Shown: positions 1 through 9,213, counted from the stretch's first letter. The stretch: 64,000 nucleotides of DNA from Actinokineospora terrae (GCF_900111175.1 NZ_FOGI01000001.1:372001-436000); one strand, 5' to 3'. Translations and numbers: made by a program. The notes: generated by a model from the letters alone, not told the origin.

Positions 1-2
1 GC

Positions 3-2291
3 TCGGTGCTCACCGACCCGCTGCTGTGCGGCTGGGCCCCGGAGAGCGTCACGGTGCTGGCCGACCCGGTCCAGCCGGGGCACCTGGCGCGGCAGCTCCG
101 GGCGCTGGCCAGGGACACCGAGGACGTGCTGCTGGTCTACTACGTCGGCCACGGGCAGCTGACCCCGCGCGGCGAGCTGTGCCTGACCACCAGGGACACC
201 GTGGCGGAGGCCCCGGACTTCACCGGCCTGCCGTTCTCCTGGGTCAAGGAAGCCGTGCGCGACAGCCCGGCCGGGGTGCGGCTGGTGGTGCTGGACTGCT
301 GCTACGCGGGCCGCGCGATCGAGGCGCTGTCGGGCGCGGACCAGATCGCCGACGTCACCCACGTGAGCGGCAGCTACACGCTGACCGCGACGACCACCAG
401 CGTCGCCGCGCACTTCGACCCGTCCGACGAGTCGGCGTGCACCACGTTCACCGGCCAGCTCATCGACCTCGTGCGCACGGGCATCCCCGGTGGCCCCGCC
501 CAGCTCACCTTCAGCGCCCTCTACCCGCACCTGCGGCGCAGGCTGGTCGGCCTCGGCCTGCCGCAGCCCAACCAGCGTGGCACCGACACCGCCGACCACT
601 ACGTCCTCGCCGCCAACCCGACCACCGGCGCGGCGTCCGAGCAGGCCGAGGCGTGGGCCGAACGCGGCGTCGACTGGTACGCGAGCGGGCACCACGACCG
701 GGCCGAGGCGGCGTTCCAGGAAGCGGTGCGGCTGGACCCGGGCTCGGCGCCCTGCCGCACGGGGTTGGGCACCGTGGTGCTCGCCAGGGACCGGGCCGCC
801 GAGGCCGAGGCGCACTACCGCGCCGCACTGGCCATCGACCCGATGAACCAGTCCGCGCGGATCGGGCTGGGCGACTCCATCCTGGACCAGGGGAGGGGGA
901 CCGAGGCCGAGGCGGAGATCCGGGCCGCGATCGGCATGGACCGGGGCAACGCGCAGGCGTGGATCTCGCTCGGTGAGCTGCTCGACCGCACCGACCGGCT
1001 GCCGGAGGCCGAGCACGCCTACGCCGAGGCGACGCGGCTGGACCCCGACTCCCCGCTCGCGCACGCGCTGCTGGGCGCGGTGCTGGTGGCGCTGGGTCGC
1101 CTCGACGAGGCCGGGTCCGCGCTCCGGGAGGCCATCCGGCTCGACCCCGCGGACCCGAACCCGCGCCTCGACCTCGGTGGGGTGCTCACCCTGCGCCAGG
1201 ACCTGGCGGGCGCCGAGCAGGAGTTCCGCGAGGTCGTGCGGCTCGACCCGACCCTCGTCGCCGGGCACGTCGAGCTGGGCGGTGTGCTGGAGGCGCAGGG
1301 GGAGTGGAAGGCGGCGGAGGCGGCGTACCGGGAGGCGGAGCGGCTCGACCCCACGTCCGCGACGATCCAGCTGCACCTCGTGGACCTGCTGCGGTACGGG
1401 TCCGGGCCGTCGGACGACGCGCTGGCGGCCTGTCGCCGGGCCGTCGAACTGGCCCCCGAGGTCGCCGGGGCGCACTCGCTGCTGGGCGAGCTCCTGTGCG
1501 CCGGTGGGGAGTGCGATCGGGCGGTCGCCGCGTACGAGGCCGCGCTGGACCTCGATCCGGACCTCGTGTCCGCGCACGTCGGCATCGCCGAGTGCCGGTA
1601 CCGGCGCGACGGGTTCCACGGCGGTGGCTGGGACCGGGCCGAGACGGCGCTGGAGCACGCGGTGCGGCTCGCCCCGGCCGACGCGAACGTCCGGTTCCTG
1701 CGCGGTGAGCTGGCGTGGGCGCGCGGGGATCTGGTGGCCGCGGAGCACGAGAGCGGTGAATCGCTGCGGATCACGTCGAACAACCGGCGAGCCACCTACA
1801 CGCGGGGGGAGGCCCTGCTCGGTCTCCGGCGGTTCGACGAGGCCGAGGCGCACTACCGGGACTACCTCATGGCCGACCCCGATGACGGCGTCGGGTACCT
1901 CGGCGTGGGCCGCGGTCACCACGGACGAGGCGAGTACACCCTGGCCGAGCAGTGGTTGGAGCGCGCCGTCGAGCTCATGCCGGGGTCCGGTCAGGCCCGC
2001 CGGGCGCTGGCCTCGACGCTCGCCGAACTCGGCCACCTGGATCGTGCTGCCGAGCAGTTGCGGGTGGCAATCGGGCTCGACGACAAAGCGGCCCACCTCG
2101 ACCTCGGCCGCGTCCTGCGCACGGCGGGCAAGGTCGACGAGGCGGAGCAGGCGTACCGGGACGCGCTGCGGGCGATGCCCGGGTGGGCCCTGGCATACCG
2201 CGAACTGGGTGATCTGTTGTCCCAGCAGGGAAGGGCGACCGAGGCCGAGTTGGCCTACCGGCACGCCACCGGTCCCGCTGTCGACCGCTGA
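3..2291 (+). CDS. Caspase-like peptidase with long TPR array (5' truncated)
   Basis: The gene is open at the left edge: the frame runs through base 3 with no convincing start, so the N-terminus is missing. The first ~200 visible residues look like a caspase/metacaspase (C14) domain, with the likely catalytic His in YYVGHGQL (about residue 49) and Cys in LDCCYAGRA (about residue 98-99). From about residue 215 to the end runs an array of roughly a dozen 34-residue TPR units, recognisable by repeated A-A-YREAxRLDP-type helices. Actinobacterial proteins of this build are thought to be stress or cell-death effectors in which the TPRs recruit partners. No effector-module partner gene is visible in the window. 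Domain calls are firm; the biological role is inference. Confidence 0.75.
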   Translation, partial: SVLTDPLLCGWAPESVTVLADPVQPGHLARQLRALARDTEDVLLVYYVGHGQLTPRGELCLTTRDTVAEAPDFTGLPFSWVKEAVRDSPAGVRLVVLDCCYAGRAIEALSGADQIADVTHVSGSYTLTATTTSVAAHFDPSDESACTTFTGQLIDLVRTGIPGGPAQLTFSALYPHLRRRLVGLGLPQPNQRGTDTADHYVLAANPTTGAASEQAEAWAERGVDWYASGHHDRAEAAFQEAVRLDPGSAPCRTGLGTVVLARDRAAEAEAHYRAALAIDPMNQSARIGLGDSILDQGRGTEAEAEIRAAIGMDRGNAQAWISLGELLDRTDRLPEAEHAYAEATRLDPDSPLAHALLGAVLVALGRLDEAGSALREAIRLDPADPNPRLDLGGVLTLRQDLAGAEQEFREVVRLDPTLVAGHVELGGVLEAQGEWKAAEAAYREAERLDPTSATIQLHLVDLLRYGSGPSDDALAACRRAVELAPEVAGAHSLLGELLCAGGECDRAVAAYEAALDLDPDLVSAHVGIAECRYRRDGFHGGGWDRAETALEHAVRLAPADANVRFLRGELAWARGDLVAAEHESGESLRITSNNRRATYTRGEALLGLRRFDEAEAHYRDYLMADPDDGVGYLGVGRGHHGRGEYTLAEQWLERAVELMPGSGQARRALASTLAELGHLDRAAEQLRVAIGLDDKAAHLDLGRVLRTAGKVDEAEQAYRDALRAMPGWALAYRELGDLLSQQGRATEAELAYRHATGPAVDR

Positions 2292-2408
2292 CCGGGGCCT
2301 CGATCGGGTGATCGGGGGCGTCGGGAGGCGTGCGGGGTGGTGGAGTGGTGAATGTCGGGGGCGGAGCGCGGCCGGGAAGAGGTGGCGCCAGATCGAGGAG
2401 AACGTGCG

Positions 2409-2933
2409 GTGAAAAAGTGGACAGCGGTGGCGTTCGCGCTCATGGTGGCGGTCGGGGTCGTCACGAACCCGACCTCGGCGGTCGCCCAACCGGCGGCGGG
2501 TGATCCCCTCGCCGGGGTCTGGGTGTTGCGCGCGGCGAACGGTTCCGCGCTCGTCGAACGCGGGGGCACGATCGGTCTCGGGTCTTCGGCAAGAGCGACC
2601 CGGTGGCGGTTCGTGCCGACCGGATCGGGTGAGGGCGGCGCCGAGTACGTCATCCACACCAAGGACCTGCGGGGCTGGGTGCTGCCCAGGGTCGCGCCGA
2701 GCGCGCCGGTCAAGGTGCAACCGTTGCTGGCGCTGCCGACCGACACCCGCAACCAGCGGTGGCGGGTGTACCCCGACGCCGGGGCGGCCCAGGCCGGTGT
2801 GCGGCAGGTGACGATCGCCTCGGCGGTCAACGGCTGGCCGGTCGTGGTGACCGGCGACTACCTGCCGCACCTGGCGGTGGTCCCGGAGACCTTCGCGCCG
2901 GTGACCTACCGGGCGATCAAGGTCGGCAACTAG
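2409..2933 (+). CDS. Secreted small protein, possible beta-trefoil
   Basis: A 174-residue protein with a classical signal peptide: Lys-Lys after the start, a hydrophobic core, then a likely Ala-x-Ala cleavage near residue 25. The GTG start at 2409 is chosen because a GAGGAG ribosome site lies about eight bases upstream and because it places the signal peptide at the N-terminus. The mature part is rich in short beta-strands and contains an NQRWRV segment like the QxW motif of ricin-type beta-trefoils. It converges with the 2938-3468 gene with only four bases between the stop codons. Its position beside the CdtB-like nuclease suggests a carbohydrate-binding partner, but the fold assignment is weak and it could be an unrelated secreted protein. 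Confidence 0.6.
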   Translation: MKKWTAVAFALMVAVGVVTNPTSAVAQPAAGDPLAGVWVLRAANGSALVERGGTIGLGSSARATRWRFVPTGSGEGGAEYVIHTKDLRGWVLPRVAPSAPVKVQPLLALPTDTRNQRWRVYPDAGAAQAGVRQVTIASAVNGWPVVVTGDYLPHLAVVPETFAPVTYRAIKVGN

Positions 2934-2937
2934 CGGC

Positions 2938-3468
2938 TCAGCGGGACCGGCCGAGGCCCGTGGCGACCATCGTCCACCCCTGCCGGTCCCGCACCGCCGC
3001 CGTGGTGGCCCGCAGCGCGACCTTCCGGAAAGGCTGCTGCGCCGAGGGGTCCAGCACCGTGAGGCACCTGCCGTCGGTGGCGCAGACGCTCGTGGTCCGC
3101 CCGGAGTCGCGGCTGGCGACCGTCCAGTACTGCTCCGGCGCCCGGCGGTCGCAGACGGCCTGCGGGACCTGCTCGGATCCCGCCTGGGCGCGCAGGCAGC
3201 GGTGGCTGTCCTTGTTCTGGACCACGAAACCCCGGCCGTCGTCGGACTGCGTGAACAGCCACTCCTGGCGATCGGTGTTGCCGACGCAGTTCTGCGCGAT
3301 GGCAAGGCCTTCGGGGGGAGGCGTGTGGGTGAGGCACAGCGCGGACCCGCCCTGGGGAGTCCACTGTGCACTGTACGGACCGTACCGGTGGAGCTGGCTG
3401 TCGGCGTGTGCCGGTGGCGCGCCTGCCAGCAGCAGGGCGACCAGTGCGGCGATCCTGGTGGGCGACAT
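2938..3468 (-). CDS. Secreted ricin-type lectin-like protein (CdtA/CdtC-like)
   Basis: A 176-residue protein with an N-terminal signal peptide (hydrophobic run ending APPAHA). The ATG at 3468 has a GAGG ribosome site five bases upstream; a GTG two codons earlier abuts that site and is less likely. The mature part has paired cysteines and QEWLF and EQYWTV segments matching the QxW signature of ricin-type beta-trefoil lectins. It lies eight bases downstream of the CdtB-like nuclease gene and is probably cotranscribed with it. In cytolethal distending toxins the A and C subunits are ricin-like and deliver the nuclease, so a delivery role is an attractive inference. A stand-alone secreted lectin is the alternative. 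Confidence 0.65.
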   Translation of the reverse strand: MSPTRIAALVALLLAGAPPAHADSQLHRYGPYSAQWTPQGGSALCLTHTPPPEGLAIAQNCVGNTDRQEWLFTQSDDGRGFVVQNKDSHRCLRAQAGSEQVPQAVCDRRAPEQYWTVASRDSGRTTSVCATDGRCLTVLDPSAQQPFRKVALRATTAAVRDRQGWTMVATGLGRSR

Positions 3469-3475
3469 GGGCACC

Positions 3476-4372
3476 TCAGTTCTGCTTGGCGAACCGGACG
3501 GGGTGGTGGTCGGACCGGTAGAGGATGGTGTTGCCGTTCACGACGCGGTCCTGGACGACCTTCGCCGTCATCACCTCCGCCGTGCGCCGGTCGAACCAGA
3601 TCATGTAGTCGTACACCTTCCTGCTCGGCCGCATGGTCCGCTCCACCGTCGCGGTCAGCCGCTCGCCCGGGCCCAGCAGCGGCCGCAAGTACTTCGGCTC
3701 GATGTTGAAGTCGCCGAGGAGCACCCAGTTCTCGCCCGCGTTCGCCGCGCGCACCTTGTTGACCAGTGCGGCCGCGTTGGCACCTGGGGGACTCGCGTCC
3801 GCGTGACCGGTGTGGATGGTCGTCCCATCGGCCAGCGTCAACTGCAACAGCCCACGATCCCCGTCGTGGAACTCATCCGACCGCACCGGTGGCTGGTAAT
3901 CCCAGTCGACCACGTCCACCGCGGCGTGCTTGACGACGAACGCGAGGTTGTCCTTCCGGTTCTGGTCGCCCACACCCAGTTCCCGGTCCTCGGACTCCAC
4001 GAAGTACAGCGTGCGCGGGTACGTCACCCCGTTGACGTCGATGAGCCAGATGCACCGCCGCGCCCGCCGCAACCCCTTCACATGATGCTGACACGCCCAC
4101 CGCGGCGGAAACGCCAACGCCCCGCGATCAATGTCCCCGAGCGACCCCGCCTCCTGCAACGCCACGACGTTGTACGACTGCACCAGGGGCACCACCCCCA
4201 GCATCGTGTCGAGGTCCGTGCCCCACTTGCTGACCCCCTGGTAGTTGGCCCCCTGCATATTCCACGTCGCGAACGAGTAGTCCGCGATCCCCACCGCCCC
4301 CGCGGGCTCCGCCCCACCCACCAACACCCCAACGGCCACAACCGCCGACAGCCACACCCCACGCGCTCTCAC
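3476..4372 (-). CDS. Secreted CdtB-like DNase I-family nuclease
   Basis: A 298-residue secreted member of the endonuclease/exonuclease/phosphatase superfamily. The GTG at 4372 is preceded by GGGAGG at four bases and begins a signal peptide ending EPAGA. Motifs in order match cytolethal distending toxin subunit B: ATWNMQG just after the signal peptide, the metal-binding Glu in ALQEAGS, NLAFV, the His of HTGHAD, LLGDFNIEP, and the C-terminal SDHHPV catalytic pair. Length is close to CdtB (about 270 residues). It leads a two-gene unit with the ricin-like protein downstream. Related secreted nucleases are found in actinomycetes, so it may act as a free DNase or as the active subunit of a toxin. 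Confidence 0.72.
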   Translation of the reverse strand: MRARGVWLSAVVAVGVLVGGAEPAGAVGIADYSFATWNMQGANYQGVSKWGTDLDTMLGVVPLVQSYNVVALQEAGSLGDIDRGALAFPPRWACQHHVKGLRRARRCIWLIDVNGVTYPRTLYFVESEDRELGVGDQNRKDNLAFVVKHAAVDVVDWDYQPPVRSDEFHDGDRGLLQLTLADGTTIHTGHADASPPGANAAALVNKVRAANAGENWVLLGDFNIEPKYLRPLLGPGERLTATVERTMRPSRKVYDYMIWFDRRTAEVMTAKVVQDRVVNGNTILYRSDHHPVRFAKQN

Positions 4373-4570
4373 GAGACCTCCCACCACATCCACACCACTG
4401 CCGCTGAACGTCCCACCCCCGTCCACTCCGGACAAACCTCACCAGCCGAAAGCCCCGTATTCTCACCCGGTGGTGGCTCCCCCCTCGGTGTCGCAGACCG
4501 TGTGCTGCTCAGTCTCACCGAGCTACCGACTCGTGGGTGGAAATTCGCGATCACGCGATGTGCGGGAACC

Positions 4571-5680
4571 TCACAGGAAGAAGGCGGCCAGGTCGGCGGC
4601 CAAGGCTTCGGGTTCTTCGGTGGCGGCGAAGTGGCCGCCGGTGGGCATGGTGTTCCAGCGGTGGAGGTTGTAGAGGCGCGCGGCCCAGGTGCGGGGGATG
4701 TGGCCGTGGTGGGTGTGTTCGTTGTTGAAGAGGGCGATGGCGGTGGGGGTGGGGATCTGGGGGAGGGGGAGGTCGTAGAGGGGGCGGTTGTCGTGGAAGT
4801 CCAGGAGGGACGAGGTGATGGTGTTGGTGGTCCAGAAGAGGGTGAGGGTGGTGAGGAGGTCGTCGCGGGTGAAGTGGGGTTCCAGGGAGCCGCGGGAGTC
4901 TGACCAGGCGTGCCACTTCTCCAGGATCCAGGCGGCCAGGCCGGTGGGGGAGTCGGCTAGGGCGTGGCCCAGGGTGAGAGGCTTGGTGGACTGGACAAGG
5001 TGGTAGCCGCCTTCGCGGGAGACGAAGTCTTCCTCGGCGGCGATGAGGGCGCGCTCGGCGTCGGACAGCGGGTGCGAACCAGGGCCGAGGTACGGGTCCA
5101 GCTCCAGGTTGCTCAGGTGCAACCCCAGCAGGTCATCCGGGAAGTCCAACCCCAGGAACGTGGTCACCCCAGCCCCGAAGTCCCCACCGTGGGCGGCGAA
5201 CCGCGAATACCCCAAGCCGTGCATGAGGTCCCGCCACAGCCGGGCGGTGTCGCGCATCGTGTGTGGATGGTCCGGGCGCGCCGTGAACCCGTACCCGGGC
5301 AACGACGGCACCACCACGTCGAACCCGCGCGCCGTCAACAGCGGCACCACCGGCAGGTACTCGGCGAACGTGCTCGGCCACCCGTGCGTCAACACGATCG
5401 GCACGCCAGAGCCACCCGCGGCGCGCTCGTGGACGAAGTGGACCTCCACATCGGACACTCGCATGTGGAAGTGCGCGAACCCGTTCAGCCGTCGTTCCTG
5501 CGCCCGCCAGTCGAACTCGTCCGCCCAGTACCGCACGACCTCGCGCAGGTACTCCGGATCGATCCCCAGGTCCCATCCGACCCCGCCGGGCGCCGGGGGC
5601 CACCGCGTCCCCCGCAGCCGACCGCGCAACGACGCCAGCTCGGCCTCGTCGACGAACACCCGGAACGGCAACGGTTCCAC
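4571..5680 (-). CDS. Epoxide hydrolase (alpha/beta-hydrolase, EPHN type)
   Basis: A 369-residue epoxide hydrolase with the N-terminal EPHN domain (about residues 1-105) followed by an alpha/beta-hydrolase core. Visible are the oxyanion-hole HGWP, the nucleophile Asp in HGGDFGAGV, and the C-terminal His in GGHFAATEEPE. These enzymes open epoxides through a covalent ester on the Asp. The GTG at 5680 is chosen because GGAAGG lies nine bases upstream; a GTG at 5689 would touch the ribosome site. It is separated from the aminotransferase upstream by a terminator-like hairpin, so it is probably its own transcription unit. No epoxide-forming enzyme is adjacent, so the substrate is unknown. Confidence 0.85.
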   Translation of the reverse strand: MEPLPFRVFVDEAELASLRGRLRGTRWPPAPGGVGWDLGIDPEYLREVVRYWADEFDWRAQERRLNGFAHFHMRVSDVEVHFVHERAAGGSGVPIVLTHGWPSTFAEYLPVVPLLTARGFDVVVPSLPGYGFTARPDHPHTMRDTARLWRDLMHGLGYSRFAAHGGDFGAGVTTFLGLDFPDDLLGLHLSNLELDPYLGPGSHPLSDAERALIAAEEDFVSREGGYHLVQSTKPLTLGHALADSPTGLAAWILEKWHAWSDSRGSLEPHFTRDDLLTTLTLFWTTNTITSSLLDFHDNRPLYDLPLPQIPTPTAIALFNNEHTHHGHIPRTWAARLYNLHRWNTMPTGGHFAATEEPEALAADLAAFFL

Positions 5681-5701
5681 GGACAACACCCTTCCCGAAC
5701 A

Positions 5702-5750
5702 CCCCCGGTGGCCGCCTGCCCCGCGGGGGTGTGGACAGGCGGCCGGGGGA
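5702..5750 (-). terminator. Hairpin terminator after aminotransferase 5763-7109
   Basis: Inverted repeat GGCCGCCTG (5710-5718) and CAGGCGGCC (5736-5744), extended by flanking C-run and G-run. It sits 13 bases past the leftward aminotransferase stop. No clear T-run follows, as is common in actinomycetes. Confidence 0.55.
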
Positions 5751-5762
5751 GGGGGTCTGGGG

Positions 5763-7109
5763 TCAGCCGCAGGCGGTGGGCGGCTCGACCACCGAGTCGC
5801 GCTCGCGCGCCGCGATCGCCGCCACCGTCTCGTCGATCTTCGCCAGCAGCGCGGCGTCGTCGACCAGCTCGCCGCCGAAGGCCTCGGTGGCGAACTCGAT
5901 CTTGCGTTCGTTGGTGACCGCGCCCGGCCGGTAGTCGGTGCGGGACAACACCTCGCGCACCGCCTTCTCGAACGCGCCCACCGCGTGGTCGACCTCGGCG
6001 TCGCCCCAGGCCGCGGTGATCATCTGGGTGCCGCTGTCCTCGAAGTACACCCCGTGGTCGAACGCGGCCCGGAAGATGTCGCGGGCCAGGTCGTCGGACT
6101 CCAGGATCACGTCGAACATCATCGGCGGCCCCGCCACGTGCGCCGGGATCCCCGCGTCGGTCAGCACACCGTGCATCCGGGACCGCAGCGCCGCACCGAC
6201 CTCCTCGGTCCGGGCGTGCACCGACCCGTCCGCCACGACGTCGAGCACCGCGAGCGCCGCCGCCATCGGGGGCACCTCGCGCGTGTACGTGCCGCAGATC
6301 CCCGCCTTGTCGTAGGCGTTGATGACGTCCGCGCGCCCCAGCACCGACGCGATGCTGTGCCCGTTGCCGAGCCCCTTGCTGATCGTCACGATGTCCGCGG
6401 GCACGCCGCCGGTCCCGTTGAGCCCCCGCGCGCCCCACCGCAGACCGGTGATCACCTCGTCGAGCGCGAACAGCACGCCGTGCGCCCGGCACAGGTCCGA
6501 GAGCCGCCGGTAGTAGTCGACGTCGAACCACGCGGGTTCCGGCGTGACGAACACGCACGCGATCTCGTCGGCGAACTCCTCCAGCAGCCTGCGCAGCGCG
6601 GTCTCGTTGTAGCCGAAGTTCACCACGCGGGTGCGCGACTCGAAGCCCATCTTCAGGTACGACAGCTGCCAGTCGTGCCACCCGTGGTAGCCCGAGGTGA
6701 GCACCAGGTCCCGGTCGGTCGCGGCGCGGGCCAGCCGGATCGCGGTGGTGGTGGACTCCGACCCGGTCTTGCAGAACACCGCCTTCTCCGCGGCCGGGTA
6801 GCGCTGGGTCAGCCGGTCGGCCAGCTCGACCCGCTGCGGCGACAGGGTTGTCGCGAACACCGCGCCGTGGTTGCGGACCGCGTCGACGACGGCCTCGACG
6901 ACCGCCGGGTGCTGGTTGCCCAGCAGCAGCGCGCCGCTGGCCGCGGTGACGTCGAGGATGCGGTTGCCCTCCACGTCGCGCATCCAGGACCCCTCGGCCG
7001 CCTCGATGACGACCGGGAAGCGGCTGCCGATGTCGTACTGCTCGGCGGCGGTGACCCGGCGGGCGCGCTCCAGGGTCTCCAGGTTGCCCAGGGCTAGGAT
7101 GTCGGTCAT
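5763..7109 (-). CDS. Class III (GSA-type) aminotransferase 1 of the aminoglycoside cluster
   Basis: A 448-residue PLP enzyme of the glutamate-1-semialdehyde/class III family. PLP residues are visible: Asp217 in LDEVI and Lys245 in TISKGLGNGHS. The start has GGAGGAAT about six bases upstream. It is a close paralogue, with colinear numbering, of the aminotransferase at 10770-12116. In neomycin and butirosin pathways enzymes of this class (Neo18/BtrB type) install the 6'-amino group on 6'-oxo-paromamine. Two paralogues imply either amination at two positions or divergence of one copy. A candidate promoter lies at 7174-7203. A primary-metabolism HemL is less likely because two copies lie inside the cluster. 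Confidence 0.85.
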   Translation of the reverse strand: MTDILALGNLETLERARRVTAAEQYDIGSRFPVVIEAAEGSWMRDVEGNRILDVTAASGALLLGNQHPAVVEAVVDAVRNHGAVFATTLSPQRVELADRLTQRYPAAEKAVFCKTGSESTTTAIRLARAATDRDLVLTSGYHGWHDWQLSYLKMGFESRTRVVNFGYNETALRRLLEEFADEIACVFVTPEPAWFDVDYYRRLSDLCRAHGVLFALDEVITGLRWGARGLNGTGGVPADIVTISKGLGNGHSIASVLGRADVINAYDKAGICGTYTREVPPMAAALAVLDVVADGSVHARTEEVGAALRSRMHGVLTDAGIPAHVAGPPMMFDVILESDDLARDIFRAAFDHGVYFEDSGTQMITAAWGDAEVDHAVGAFEKAVREVLSRTDYRPGAVTNERKIEFATEAFGGELVDDAALLAKIDETVAAIAARERDSVVEPPTACG

Positions 7110-7173
7110 CTACGGATTCCTCCACTGCTGCGACGTCGGAACTCCCCGAAGGCAAGCACACCAACGGTTTCGG

Positions 7174-7203
7174 ACTATAGGCGAGAACCGGAAGACCAGT
7201 CGA
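7174..7203 (-). promoter_or_regulatory. Candidate sigma70-type promoter for 5763-7109
   Basis: On the minus strand TCGACT (7203-7198) and TATAGT (7179-7174) are spaced by 18 bases. The -10 lies 65 bases upstream of the aminotransferase start, in a comparatively AT-rich gap. Assigned by eye only. Confidence 0.4.
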
Positions 7204-7273
7204 TCCCCCACCTGGCCGCTGCGCTCGAGCGTAGCCGGCGCGAGTGGACGACGGGGGTGCTTTGGCCGAACTG

Positions 7274-7972
7274 CTAGTCCCACGTGTACACCGCCCACCC
7301 CCAGTTCTGCCCGGAACCCTCGACCAGCGACCGGAAACCGGCCTCCAGCACCAACTCCGGGTACTCGGGGCTGTAGTACAGCAGGTACAGCGTCCGCGGC
7401 TGGGCCTGGACGGCGGACACCAGGTTGGCCAGCACCCGGGTGAGCACCTGCGGCCCGAACGGGTTGAACATGTAGATCACCAGGTCGCCGTCCGGCACCA
7501 CCCACTCGGCCGCGTCGCACGCCTCGAACTCCACGGCGCGAGCCCGCACCGGCCCGGTGTAGCGCGTGACGTTCTCCCGGGCGACCTCCACGAGCGCGGG
7601 GGAGAAGTCGACCCCGACGGCGCGGCGGAACGGGTGCGCCGCGGCGAGCAGCACCACCCGTCCCTTGCCGCAGCCGAGGTCGACGAAGGTGAACCCGCTG
7701 TGGTCGAGATCGCCGAGCGCGTCCAGGGTCGCGGTGAACTCGCACTCCCTGGTCGGCCAGTAGTGGATGGCGTCCGCCCCGTTGGCGCCCAGGCCGTCGA
7801 GGCTGCCGATGCCGACCATCCGGCTGGTCTCGGTGCCGAACCGCTCGTCGAACCGGTCCGCCCGCTCGTGCCGTTTCGCCCGGTAGTAGTGGGTGAAGTC
7901 GATGACCGCCTCCCGCGGCCCCCACGCGCGCAGGGACTGCCAGAAGATGCGGACGTCGGTCCTGTCGAGCAT
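7274..7972 (-). CDS. Class I SAM-dependent methyltransferase
   Basis: A 232-residue methyltransferase. The SAM-binding glycine-rich motif is VDLGCGKGRVV at about residues 104-114, followed by the acidic residue in VGVDFSP and a motif-IV-like YMFNPFGP. The ATG at 7972 follows the antiporter stop by eight bases with GGAA upstream, so the two are likely cotranscribed. In this neighbourhood it may methylate the aminocyclitol or an amino sugar (O- or N-methylation), but the sequence does not tell which position. It is one of three methyltransferases in the aminoglycoside region, which sets this cluster apart from the classic neomycin and butirosin sets. Confidence 0.75.
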   Translation of the reverse strand: MLDRTDVRIFWQSLRAWGPREAVIDFTHYYRAKRHERADRFDERFGTETSRMVGIGSLDGLGANGADAIHYWPTRECEFTATLDALGDLDHSGFTFVDLGCGKGRVVLLAAAHPFRRAVGVDFSPALVEVARENVTRYTGPVRARAVEFEACDAAEWVVPDGDLVIYMFNPFGPQVLTRVLANLVSAVQAQPRTLYLLYYSPEYPELVLEAGFRSLVEGSGQNWGWAVYTWD

Positions 7973-7980
7973 GCGCGTTC

Positions 7981-9213
7981 CTATACCGGGGTCGGGGCGC
8001 GGCGGGGCGCGACCAGGTCGTCGGTGATCACCGAGGGCGGGTACAGCACCGCGAGCAGCGGACCGGCCATCGCGGTGGTGACCAGCGCCATCACCACCAT
8101 CAGCGTGTAGAGCCTGGCGTCGAGCAGGCCCAGTTCGGCGCCGATGCTGAGCACGATCAGCTCGGTGAGGCCACGGGTGTTCATCAGCGTCCCGAGCACA
8201 GCGCTGTGCCGAGTGGACATACCCGAGAGCCGCGCCGCCCCGAACGCGCCGAGGAACTTGCCGGTGATCGCGGCGAGCAGGATCCACGCCAGCTCACCGA
8301 GTCCGGTCGTGCTGAACGCCGACAGGTCGACCTTGAGCCCGGCCACGATGAAGAAGATCGGCAGCAGCAGCACACCGTTGAGCTCCGCCACCCGGTCATG
8401 GACGAGTTCGCGGGCGCCCTGGCGCGGCATCACCACCCCGAACAGGAACGCGCCGAAGATGAGGTGCAGGCCGATCCACTCGGTGAACGCGGCCGACAGC
8501 AGGACCCCCGCGACGACCACGGCCAGCGCGCCGGGTGTGAGCTTCCCGCGCCCCACCAGCAGTCTGCCCAGCAGCGGCCGCACGACCCAGACCATCACCG
8601 CCAGGTACGGCAGCACCAGCAGCACCAACCACTGGTTGCCGTGTCCCTGCCCGGTCAGCGTGACGGCGACCGCGAGCAGGACCCAGGCCAGCACGTCGTT
8701 GATGGCCGCGCAGGTCAGCGCCAGCGAGCCGACCGGGGTGCGCTGCATGCCGCGGTCGGTCAGGATCCGCGCCAGCACCGGGAACGCCGTGATCGAGAGC
8801 GCGACCGCGATGAACACGAAGAACCCGGTGCGCCCGGCGGGGGCGTGCGCGTCGGCGAGGTACCACGCCAGCAGCGTCCCGAGCCCGAGCGGCAGCAGGA
8901 TGGACGCCGTGGCGACCGCCGCCGCGACCTTCCCCTTCCCGCGCAGCAGCCCGCCGTCGAGTTCCATCCCGACGACGAACATGAACAGCGCGACCCCGAT
9001 GGTGGCCAGCGCCGAGAGGTCGGCCCGGATCGAGGCGGGGAACAACCCGCCGCCGATGCCGTTGGAGATCAGCAGCGGGAGCACGAACACCCCCGCCAGC
9101 ACCTCCCCGATCACCGGCGGCTGGCCCAGTGCCCTGGCCCCGGCGCCCAGCGCCCGCGCCAGCACGATGATCAACGCCAGGTCGAGCAGCAGGATGGTGG
9201 CATGACTGGTCAT
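7981..9213 (-). CDS. Monovalent cation:proton antiporter (CPA2/Kef type)
   Basis: A 410-residue integral membrane protein with about 12 hydrophobic segments and CPA2 features: an early GQPPVIGEVLAG segment, a FMFVVGMELD segment, and the conserved DVLAW region near the middle. It would exchange Na+ or K+ for H+ across the membrane. The ATG at 9213 is chosen because the first membrane segment begins just after it; a GTG at 9234 is possible and no strong ribosome site decides. Antiporters of this class occur in several antibiotic clusters and are often assumed to help export or ion balance. That role is inference, and no dedicated aminoglycoside exporter is seen here. Confidence 0.82.
   Translation of the reverse strand: MTSHATILLLDLALIIVLARALGAGARALGQPPVIGEVLAGVFVLPLLISNGIGGGLFPASIRADLSALATIGVALFMFVVGMELDGGLLRGKGKVAAAVATASILLPLGLGTLLAWYLADAHAPAGRTGFFVFIAVALSITAFPVLARILTDRGMQRTPVGSLALTCAAINDVLAWVLLAVAVTLTGQGHGNQWLVLLVLPYLAVMVWVVRPLLGRLLVGRGKLTPGALAVVVAGVLLSAAFTEWIGLHLIFGAFLFGVVMPRQGARELVHDRVAELNGVLLLPIFFIVAGLKVDLSAFSTTGLGELAWILLAAITGKFLGAFGAARLSGMSTRHSAVLGTLMNTRGLTELIVLSIGAELGLLDARLYTLMVVMALVTTAMAGPLLAVLYPPSVITDDLVAPRRAPTPV

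Noticed and set aside
2759..4903. Long plus-strand frame across the toxin-like locus
   Set aside because: It runs antisense to two genes with signal peptides and conserved motifs and gives only arginine/proline-rich text.
5763..7109. Glutamate-1-semialdehyde aminomutase (HemL) for heme synthesis
   Set aside because: Two paralogues within an aminoglycoside cluster, one coupled to a resistance kinase, argue against a housekeeping role.
7973..8287. N-terminal extension of the methyltransferase into the antiporter gene
   Set aside because: The extension is antiporter coding sequence read out of frame; the ATG at 7972 starts the recognisable protein.
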